A stretch of DNA of 64,000 nt from Strigamia acuminata (taxonomy: Eukaryota; Arthropoda; Chilopoda; Geophilomorpha; Linotaeniidae), in the NCBI GenBank assembly GCA_949358305.1, contig OX442323.1, positions 2,728,001 to 2,792,000 on the forward strand. Reading direction: 5' to 3'. The position numbers and the translations under genes are program-made. The notes under the pieces are model-generated. The model saw only the letters and a list, made by a program, of their open reading frames with translations. It was not told the origin of the DNA and searched no databases. This document shows positions 56,101-64,000 of this stretch, in pieces (the first letter of the stretch is position 1; each line of letters starts with the position of its first letter).

Positions 56101-56510
56101 TGTGATATATTTCGCAAAACCACCACGCCGTTTCTCCAAATTAGGTTTTCACGAAACTCGATTCTATTTTTACCCACGTGGTCACGTGCCCTTCCCGATA
56201 TCAAAATCGCGTTTTAGCGAAACCCGAAGTTTCGTTTTTAATCGGCTGTTTTTGTTGGACACGAAGAAGCGTTATAGCGCGATCGCGCTAAGCGAGATTT
56301 GTAAAGTTGAGGATGCGTTACAACGCGTTTTCAAAAAACGGTTTGCCAAGAATGATAAAACACGCGCGATCGTGCGGATTGTACGAATAGGTGAAATCCG
56401 CAGAATCCGCCACGAGACTGCGAACAGGGGGTCAAGGTATAGGCCGCCGTAATGTTAAATATAGGGTCCCTTTCGCACTCCGCGAAATCCGCATGCGCGC
56501 CATAGGGATA
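56101..56510. other. Right edge of GC-rich island
   Basis: Contains a perfect 16-bp palindrome TAGCGCGATCGCGCTA (56275-56290). A 116-codon plus-strand frame (56102-56452) is basic, without motif, and not accepted. Confidence 0.5.
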
Positions 56511-58568
56511 CATTAGGCTTTGCTTTTTTGACAAATTTTAAAAAGTGCCAAAAACATGCTTAAGACGTATAAAATGCGCTAAAAAGTCGATTCCCGTTGG
56601 CGGAATTTGCATATCTGGCACCGTTGCAGAGATACACCACTTTTTCTGTTCAAAAAGTCTGTTTTTTGCTTATATCTCTGCAACAGTGCCAGATATGCAA
56701 ATTGCGCACACGGGAATCGATTTTTCAGCTCATTTTACGTCTAACCAGCACGTTTCTGGAACTTTTTCAATTTTTGGCCATTTCTCCATACATTAGGCTT
56801 TGCTTTTTTGACAAATTTTAAAAAGTGCCAAAAACATGCTTAAGACGTATAAAATGCGCTAAAAAGTCGATTCCCGTTGGCGGAATTTGCATATCTGGCA
56901 CCGTTGCAGAGATACACCACTTTTTCTGTTCAAAAAGTTAGTTTTTTGCTTATATCTCTGCAACAGTGCCAGATATGCAAATTGCGCACACGGGAATCGA
57001 TTTTTCAGCTCATTTTACGTCTAACCAGCACGTTTCTGGAACTTTTTCAATTTTTGGCCATTTCTCCATACATTAGCCTTTGCTTTTTTGACAAATTTTA
57101 AAAAGTGCCAAAAACATGCTTAAGACGTATAAAATGCGCTAAAAAGTCGATTCCCGTTGGCGGAATTTGCATATCTGGCACCGTTGCAGAGATACACCAC
57201 TTTTTCTGTTCAAAAAGTCTGGTTTTTGCTTATATCTCTGCAACAGTGCCAGATATGCAAATTGCGCACACGGGAATCGATTTTTCAGCTCATTTTACGT
57301 CTACCAGCACGTTTCTGGAACTTTTTCAATTTTTGGCCATTTCTCCATACATTAGCCTTTGCTTTTTTGACAAATTTTAAAAAGTGCCAAAAACATGCTT
57401 AAGACGTATAAAATGCGCTAAAAAGTCGATTCCCGTTGGCGGAATTTGCATATCTGGCACCGTTGCAGAGATACACCACTTTTTCTGTTCAAAAAGTCTG
57501 TTTTTTGCTTATATCTCTGCAACAGTGCCAGATATGCAAATTGCGCACACGGGAATCGATTTTTCAGCTCATTTTACGTCTAACCAGCACGTTTCTGGAA
57601 CTTTTTCAATTTTTGGCCATTTCTCCATACATTAGCCTTTGCTTTTTTGACAAATTTTAAAAAGTGCCAAAAACATGCTTAAGACGTATAAAATGCGCTA
57701 AAAAGTCGATTCCCGTTGGCGGAATTTGCATATCTGGCACCGTTGCAGAGATACACCACTTTTTCTGTTCAAAAAGTCAGTTTTTTGCTTATATCTCTGC
57801 AACAGTGCCAGATATGCAAATTGCGCACACGGGAATCGATTTTTCAGCTCATTTTACGTCTAACCAGCACGTTTCTGGAACTTTTTCAATTTTTGGCCAT
57901 TTCTCCATACATTAGCCTTTGCTTTTTTGACAAATTTTAAAAAGTGCCAAAAACATGCTTAAGACGTATAAAATGCGCTAAAAAGTCGATTCCCGTTGGC
58001 GGAATTTGCATATCTGGCACCGTTGCAGAGATACACCACTTTTTCTGTTCAAAAAGTCTGTTTTTTGCTTATATCTCTGCAACAGTGCCAGATATGCAAA
58101 TTGCGCACACGGGAATCGATTTTTCAGCTCATTTTACGTCTAACCAGCACGTTTCTGGAACTTTTTCAATTTTTGGCCATTTATCCATACATTAGCCTTT
58201 GCTTTTTTGACAAATTTTAAAAAGTGCCAAAAACATGCTTAAGACGTATAAAATGCGCTAAAAAGTCGATTCCCGTTGGCGGAATTTGCATATCTGGCAC
58301 CGTTGCAGAGATACACCACTTTTTCTGTTCAAAAAGTCAGTTTTTTGCTTATATCTCTGCAACAGTGCCAGATATGCAAATTGCGCACACGGGAATCGAT
58401 TTTTCAGCTCATTTTACGTCTAACCAGCACGTTTCTGGAACTTTTTTAATTTTTGGCCATTTCTCCATACATTAGCCTTTGCTTTTTTGACAAATTTTAA
58501 AAAGTGCCAAAAACATGCTTAAGACGTATAAAATGCGCTAAAAAGTCGATTCCCGTTGGCGGAATTTG
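56511..58568. repeat. 280-bp satellite array, 7 full monomers plus a partial
   Basis: Monomers start (CATTAG[GC]CTTTGC) at 56511, 56791, 57071, 57350, 57630, 57910 and 58190; the partial starts at 58470. One monomer is 279 bp through loss of one A. Copies differ by only a few bases, mostly at a position in the loop (AGTCTG / AGTTAG / AGTCAG). Each monomer contains an inverted repeat of ~54-bp arms (in copy 1, 56581-56634 and 56672-56725) enclosing a second small hairpin ACTTTTT/AAAAAGT. The 83- and 74-codon frames in each copy are by-products of the repeat. Confidence 0.98.
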
Positions 58569-59107
58569 TGAAAATCGAGTGATTTTACGCGTGATATAAA
58601 CTATTATTTGAATTGCTATTCTCATTTTTGAATTGTTGTTATCTTTTATATTTCAATGTGTTGATTTGACTTGTGGTTTTAGTTGTTATTTGTGTTTCAT
58701 TTACCATTTTATTAGATTGAATAGTTTAATATTGTTGTAATATTTCTTATTTTACTGCTTCAATATATTTGTATTTCTTATTTGAGTGTTTGACCTGTTC
58801 CTCATTTGTAGTACCTTGCCCTGTTAATCCCTTAATTGGTGTGGGTTTTTCCTACCTCTTGAGCGCCGTCTCATTGGCGCTCTGAACGCGTCATCCACAT
58901 TCCTCTACCCCTTTTCCCATTGTGTTGAAAATAGAATAAACTTTTAGTGTACCTTTTACCTCTAAAACGTGTGGTTGTGCTTTTACTTTGCTCCAACGCC
59001 ATCTTTGAATTTCACCACCATCTCAACTTTATTCATCCACTTGTATCCAGGACTTTGGAAATTTGTTTGGTAGATTTGTATTGATTTAAACTTATGCAAA
59101 TTTAACA
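58567..59107 (+). repeat. 5' LTR of BEL/Pao element
   Basis: It begins TGTGAAAATCG where the satellite monomer breaks off and ends TTAACA directly before the primer-binding site. About 541 bp, with an AATAAA signal at 58935 (AGAATAAACT). The first base is ambiguous by two because the target also ends in TG. The 3' LTR lies beyond the window. Confidence 0.8.
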
Positions 59108-59126
59108 TTGGTGCCGAAACCCGGGA
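59108..59126 (+). promoter_or_regulatory. BEL/Pao primer-binding site
   Basis: TGGTGCCGAAACCCGGGA immediately follows the LTR. This is the usual position and form of the tRNA-complementary minus-strand primer site of BEL/Pao elements. Confidence 0.85.
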
Positions 59127-59162
59127 AGTATTTCAATTTCCCATCTAATCAAAATCTACAAA

Positions 59163-62100
59163 ATGGTGAGAGTTTTTGAGTTGAAGAACAGGGCGTTCAG
59201 AGCGGCCATATTGGTCACCGAGACGCTCTTAACCACGATAACCACCGCGCTGACCGGACGAGCAGCGATACCGCAAGCCACGATTGAACTGTGGATGCAG
59301 CAGCTCGAGCAGAAACACAAACGAGCTCAAACAACGTTCGACGCCACCTTGGATCAAGCCAAATCTGACCAGGAAATCGACACCACGGTGCAGGCACTCG
59401 ACGCGTTGGAGGACCGTTTGGCAGCAGCAAGAGCGGAATTAACAAGGTACATTCAAGCGTATTTTCCACCCGTTCCGCCCCAGAATTTACAAGCGGACGC
59501 GGACGCGCAACCGGCGACGAACATCGACGCACTAGCGGCGGCCATTACCGCAGCAGTGTCGGCGGCGACGCCACGAGTGACCCCAACAAACGGCCAGCCA
59601 TTCATCAAACGCAAACCGCTGGAGATTCCCAAATTTGACGGGCGCAAACCTGAGGAGTGGGGAGGATTTTGGAAAACATTTTCCATTCAGGTTGGCGACG
59701 ACGAGCAACTGGATGCGACACATAAACTGTTACATTTGAGGACATATTTGGTAGGAGACGCGTTAGATGACATCAAAGCGTTGGAGATTACAGCTGGAAA
59801 TTATAATATCGCGGTCACACGCCTACAAAAAAAATATGGCGACAAGATCGTGCTTGAAAACAAATATTTGTCAAATTTAATTAACCTACCTTTAGTCAAC
59901 AGCGATCGAGATAGGATGGGGCTCCAGAAGTTGCACAGACACGTAGAGATCAACATCGAGAATTTGGCGAACATCGAGGTACCACTGGCAGAAATTCAGC
60001 GTACCATTTTCCCCGTGCTGTCGTCCGCCATACCACGCAACGTGATTATGGAGTACGACAAAGACTGCGACGGAGAGAGATCGGTAACGAGGCTAATGGA
60101 TTGGCTGAGCAGCTACATCGCTAAACACGCCAAATACGACATGATGAAAAGTCAAACTAAACCTGATGCGACAACAAACAAATCGTCATCCACGGATAAC
60201 GCCCACAACAATAAGGGAAAATTCAAACGAAAAGAAAAGGAGCCTCGATCTGGATCAGCGTCACAACTGTCTTTAATAATAATAAAATGCCAATTTTGTG
60301 ATTCCGCAGAACACAACCGAAAACGATGTCCACTCTCGATGGAAGAAAGACGTAAAAGACTGCAAAAAAAGGGAATTTGCTTGCGATGCTTGGGAAAAGC
60401 ACCCCACAAAACTGAGGAGTGCAGGACTCGCATGAAATGCTACAGCTGCGAGGGAGCGCACCACACACACGTGTGCGACACGCCAAAATCTACGGAGGTC
60501 GTCGAGGGAGTCACCCATTCGAACTCAGTAGTCACCACCTGTCCACCCAAGTCCGAATTTTTGATGGTCCAGATGGTGAAGATGGCGGGACCAAAGCTGT
60601 CAACGTTGGGAGTGTGCTACATCGATGGAGGAGCCCAGCGCACCTTCATACGGTCTGAATTGGTGAAAAAACTGAACTTAAAAATTCTAGGAACAGAAAC
60701 CATCAATTTGGCCGTGTTTGGACAAGAGCCGAGGTCGGAAATACGCAACAGAGTCGAATTGATTCTCAGCCCCGCCAATTCGAAGTCACCCGCTGTCACG
60801 ATCGAGGCCATTGAGACTGCCCACGTCACATCCACGCCCGGAGAGCAACCAAATGGACAACTTAGGGCAGAGTTACAACGAAGGAAAATCGAGGTGGCCT
60901 GCAAACAAGTCGCGTTGCATTCAAAAGAAGTGGATTTGCTGATTGGAGTGGATCATTACTGGCGTGTAATGACAGGTCAAACGGAATTTTTGGAGGAAAA
61001 TTTAATTGCAGTAAAGACTAAATTTGGTTGGACACTACACGGACAGACCACGAATGGGACAAGAGTCATCGCTGCGCCGGTAAGAATTAACAAAATTACG
61101 CTTACCCCATCGACAGATGATCTTTTACGCCGGATGTGGGAACTGGAATCGATTGGAGTGCGCCACGAGTCGGTCGAAACCGACGACGACGCAGAAACGT
61201 TACAAAAATTCGAGAAAACCATCAAATGGACGGGTTCGAAATATTCCGTGGAACTGCCGTGGATAGTGGACACCAACCAGTTGGATGACAACTACAGAGG
61301 AGCTGAACAACGCATCATGTCGCTGATTCGTCGTTTTCGAAAGCAGCCAAACCTCTACTTGGAATACAAGAAAGTCATTGATGAACAGTTAAAAATGGGA
61401 ATTGTTGAAGAGATACCAAACCAAACTTCAACTGGACCAGTATACTACATGCCACACAGTCCGGTGATCAAAGAGGAACGCGTCACCACGAAATTGCGAG
61501 TCGTATTTGATGCTTCATCACACCGAAAGGGCTATCTCTCCTTGAACGATTGCCTATCAAAAGGTATAAACTTTCTACCGTCACTAATATTTATATTGTT
61601 AGGATTTCGTCTTGGGAGAGTGGCCATGATAGGTGACATTAAAAAAGCATTCCACATGATCGAAATTGCTTTAAAGGACCGCGACGCAACAAGATTTTTC
61701 TGGATCGATGAGTGCTGGGACGGCATAGGAAAAGCATTATTGAAAGTGCTGCGCCAGACTCGAGTGTTATTTGGAGCTACACCGAGTCCATTCTTACTGA
61801 GCGCAACAATCCGACATCACCTGCGCAAATACGAAAAAAAATACCCAGAAACAGTAAAGTTGTTGTTACGGTGTCTGTACGTGGACGATTTCATCTCGTC
61901 GCTCAAGACCGTCGCTCAAGCGCTAATGACATTTCGCCAGTCCAACTTGATTTTTGCAGCAGCCGGTATGGAACTCGCTAAGTGGCAAACCAATTCGCCC
62001 GAACTGAGAACTGAATTTCGAGAGGAATGCCCATCTGACGCGACACTGACGTCTAATGAAGACACAAAGGTGCTGGGAATTAGATGGAACCCGAATTTGG

Positions 62101-64000
62101 ACGAATTAGGACTAGCGGTCGTAGAAACTTGCCCACCTAGCAAGAAAACGACCAAAAGAGAAGTAATCAAAATAACTGCTCAAATTTTTGACCCCTTAGG
62201 ATTTGCTACACCATTCACCGTGACAGCACGCATGTTTTTCCAGTCCCTATGGCTGAGGAATTTGCCATGGGATGACGAATTAGACAACGAGTTGCGCGCT
62301 GATTGGAAGAAGTGGACCGACCAAATTCCCACTCTAAGAAAAATTCAAATCCCACGATGGTTGGGACAGGACGAATTTGACCAATGTGAAGTACACATAT
62401 TCTGCGACGCGAGTCCGAAGGCATATGGGGCGGTGGCATACATCCAGAACTCTAATGGTGATTTGATTGAGACTAATTTCATTTTGTCAAAGTGTCGTGT
62501 AGCTCCTGTTAAACCACTTACACTGCCAAGACTCGAGCTCATGGGAGCACTGGTTGCTGTACGTCTCTCCGACCAAATCAAGGAGTTGATGACGCCAGGT
62601 GAAATATTTTTTTGGACGGACTCTCAGATATGTCTCCATTGGATCAAGAACACATCCAAACGACCACCAACCTTCGTCCACAATCGAGTTTTGGAGATAA
62701 GGGAGAAGTCAAAAATTGAAGAGTGGAGACACGTGCCAGGCGTGGAAAATCCTGCTGACCGCCTGACAAGAGGAATGGACGCAGAAGCATTGATAACCGA
62801 GCAACTTTGGTGGCAGGGACCGGACTGGCTACGTGGAAGTCGTCGAGATTGGCCAAACCTGCCAACAGAGCCGGTCGAAGAGGATGACGAAACGACTGAA
62901 ACGCACGTCGAAGCCGTGCAAACAGCAGTAACTAATATTTTCCCGTTTGCCAGGTTTGGATCGTTTTCAAAAGCAATCCGAACACTGGCATGGGTTTACA
63001 GATTTGCTGACAATGCTGGAAAGCGACAGACAGATGCCAGCCAACGCGGTCGAGGTCCATTAACTGCAGCTGAGATAAAACGGGCGAAATTCAGCTTGAT
63101 TCGAATCGCGCAGTCGGACGCTTATGGCCAGGAAATAAATCAATTGAGAGATGGCAGACAAATTCAGAGGGATTCAAAATTGCGAGACGTGAATACACAG
63201 CTGAACGAGATGGGGTTGATCGAACTGCAAACTCGACTGCAAAAATCGCGAGATTTGTACACCGCTGTGCAACCTTTGATTTTACCTCCAAACCATAAAC
63301 TCACGAAATTAATTTTGCAACACTCTCATTTACAGGTCCTTCATTGCGGATTGACAGCCACACTGTCTAAATTTCGAGAATTATACTGGACACCATCCGC
63401 AAGGAGGACCTTAAAATCGATTTTGGACAAATGCGTCGTCTGCAAAAAGATTCAAGGACGGTTGATGCGAGAAGTGCCAGGCCCCCTCCCAGCAGACAGG
63501 ACGACTAAGTGCCAACCATTCGCGGTTACTGGGGTCGATTTTGCTGGACCGATAATAATAAAGGGACGAACAACCAAAGCTTACATAGCCCTTTTCACGT
63601 GTGCAACCATTCGAGCGGTCCATTTGGAACTGGTTCCCTCATTGTCAACAACAGACTTTTTGGGAGCTTTTGAACGATTCATCAGTCGTAGAGGCCTCCC
63701 AAAGACGATGTACAGCGACAACGGGTCCACCTTTCACCGCGCTCATTTAGAACTTTCATCTCTTTTACGCTCCACCAAAGACGAGGCGTTCCAAAATTAT
63801 CTGGCTCAAAAGGGAATAGAGTGGAAGTTCATCGTGGAAAATGCACCATGGTGGGGAGGGTTTTGGGAGAGGATGGTACAGACAGTTAAACGTTGCTTGA
63901 AAAAAGTAATCGGATCTGCACACCTCAACTTTTATCAATTTGGAACTTTCTTGGCACAGACGGAAGCGGTCATCAACCGTAGGCCCATCACATACGTGTA
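59163..64000 (+). CDS. BEL/Pao gag-pol polyprotein (3' end outside window)
   Basis: A single frame of 1612 codons runs to the window end without stop; the first ATG is 36 nt after the primer site. In order: gag coiled-coil N-terminus (~1-110); capsid with PKFDG-x-EEWGGFW (~160); two Cys/His knuckles (from ~376; [14 protein letters not shown] and a second CYSC-x4-H); aspartic protease with the active-site variant IDGGA (D488); reverse transcriptase with [11 protein letters not shown] and YVDD (~906); RNase H with FCDAS (D1082) and TDSQ (D1153); integrase HHCC zinc region (~1387-1427); and DDE residues D1459, D1519, E1569. All key residues are present, so the copy looks intact. It inserted into the satellite. 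Together the enzymes copy the element RNA into DNA and integrate it. Confidence 0.93.
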   Translation, partial: MVRVFELKNRAFRAAILVTETLLTTITTALTGRAAIPQATIELWMQQLEQKHKRAQTTFDATLDQAKSDQEIDTTVQALDALEDRLAAARAELTRYIQAYFPPVPPQNLQADADAQPATNIDALAAAITAAVSAATPRVTPTNGQPFIKRKPLEIPKFDGRKPEEWGGFWKTFSIQVGDDEQLDATHKLLHLRTYLVGDALDDIKALEITAGNYNIAVTRLQKKYGDKIVLENKYLSNLINLPLVNSDRDRMGLQKLHRHVEINIENLANIEVPLAEIQRTIFPVLSSAIPRNVIMEYDKDCDGERSVTRLMDWLSSYIAKHAKYDMMKSQTKPDATTNKSSSTDNAHNNKGKFKRKEKEPRSGSASQLSLIIIKCQFCDSAEHNRKRCPLSMEERRKRLQKKGICLRCLGKAPHKTEECRTRMKCYSCEGAHHTHVCDTPKSTEVVEGVTHSNSVVTTCPPKSEFLMVQMVKMAGPKLSTLGVCYIDGGAQRTFIRSELVKKLNLKILGTETINLAVFGQEPRSEIRNRVELILSPANSKSPAVTIEAIETAHVTSTPGEQPNGQLRAELQRRKIEVACKQVALHSKEVDLLIGVDHYWRVMTGQTEFLEENLIAVKTKFGWTLHGQTTNGTRVIAAPVRINKITLTPSTDDLLRRMWELESIGVRHESVETDDDAETLQKFEKTIKWTGSKYSVELPWIVDTNQLDDNYRGAEQRIMSLIRRFRKQPNLYLEYKKVIDEQLKMGIVEEIPNQTSTGPVYYMPHSPVIKEERVTTKLRVVFDASSHRKGYLSLNDCLSKGINFLPSLIFILLGFRLGRVAMIGDIKKAFHMIEIALKDRDATRFFWIDECWDGIGKALLKVLRQTRVLFGATPSPFLLSATIRHHLRKYEKKYPETVKLLLRCLYVDDFISSLKTVAQALMTFRQSNLIFAAAGMELAKWQTNSPELRTEFREECPSDATLTSNEDTKVLGIRWNPNLDELGLAVVETCPPSKKTTKREVIKITAQIFDPLGFATPFTVTARMFFQSLWLRNLPWDDELDNELRADWKKWTDQIPTLRKIQIPRWLGQDEFDQCEVHIFCDASPKAYGAVAYIQNSNGDLIETNFILSKCRVAPVKPLTLPRLELMGALVAVRLSDQIKELMTPGEIFFWTDSQICLHWIKNTSKRPPTFVHNRVLEIREKSKIEEWRHVPGVENPADRLTRGMDAEALITEQLWWQGPDWLRGSRRDWPNLPTEPVEEDDETTETHVEAVQTAVTNIFPFARFGSFSKAIRTLAWVYRFADNAGKRQTDASQRGRGPLTAAEIKRAKFSLIRIAQSDAYGQEINQLRDGRQIQRDSKLRDVNTQLNEMGLIELQTRLQKSRDLYTAVQPLILPPNHKLTKLILQHSHLQVLHCGLTATLSKFRELYWTPSARRTLKSILDKCVVCKKIQGRLMREVPGPLPADRTTKCQPFAVTGVDFAGPIIIKGRTTKAYIALFTCATIRAVHLELVPSLSTTDFLGAFERFISRRGLPKTMYSDNGSTFHRAHLELSSLLRSTKDEAFQNYLAQKGIEWKFIVENAPWWGGFWERMVQTVKRCLKKVIGSAHLNFYQFGTFLAQTEAVINRRPITYV

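Noticed and set aside
56102-56452. 116-codon basic frame at the right island edge
   Set aside because: No motif, no splice sites, and it begins in repeat block sequence.
56511-58475. 83- and 74-codon frames repeated in every satellite monomer
   Set aside because: They arise from the period of the 280-bp repeat, span both arms of the hairpin, and one copy is altered by a single-base deletion. No sign of selection on coding.
56511-58568. CRISPR-like array
   Set aside because: Regular spacing is due to whole-monomer tandem repetition. There are no unique spacers and the genome is eukaryotic.

Overview
The window reads as nuclear DNA of an invertebrate animal, probably an arthropod, but the species cannot be fixed from the sequence. 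Supporting signs are GT-AG introns of roughly 45-300 bases in nearly every credible gene, dense foldback and MITE-like elements, a BEL/Pao retrotransposon (a lineage confined to animals), Ty3/gypsy and Ty1/copia remains, an intact Tnp2-type DNA transposase gene, a satellite array and short AACCTAACC-type motifs. There are no bacterial features. One 200-base N run marks an assembly gap.

Layout. Positions 1 to about 24.3 kb are AT-rich and gene-poor. I see no host gene there, only MITEs and foldbacks (about 2.7, 5.2, 7.0, 8.9, 11.0, 12.7, 17.0, 19.2, 20.0 and 21.4 kb), a hAT relic with target duplication at 18.7 kb and a broken copia RNase H fragment at 18.2 kb. A Ty3/gypsy element follows (24.34-26.06 kb) and is cut off by the gap. 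From 27.2 to 34.2 kb lie a small inverted-repeat element carrying a BESS-like ORF and, directly abutting it, an element with ~70-bp inverted repeats whose four-exon, 916-codon transposase frame is intact. Next (35.0-39.25 kb) is a 13-exon gene whose C-terminus resembles transposon companion proteins.

From about 39.7 to 56.5 kb base composition changes sharply to GC-richer DNA. This island holds small spliced genes: a coiled-coil protein (minus strand), two genes built from identical-length 78-nt phase-2 exon modules (one with three nearly identical 161-bp exon+intron units), a type II thymidine kinase, a two-finger C2H2-like protein and an acidic-tailed protein. The two clearest gene pairs are convergent, and several genes have an apparent 5'UTR intron ending just before the start codon. 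Between the genes runs a modular repeat whose blocks recur in the same cyclic order (A-B-C-D-E-F here). I do not recognise the island as a known element. An unknown large mobile element, an old integrated DNA virus, or an unusual host region are all possible, and the introns argue against a simple viral copy.

The island ends at a 280-bp satellite (56.5-58.57 kb) with a ~54-bp-arm hairpin in each monomer. A BEL/Pao element has inserted into the satellite. It has a 5' LTR, a primer-binding site and a single uninterrupted gag-pol frame that runs off the window end.

Working together: the mobile elements are self-contained. In the island only the thymidine kinase has a predictable biochemical role (dTMP salvage); the other island genes have no assignable function.
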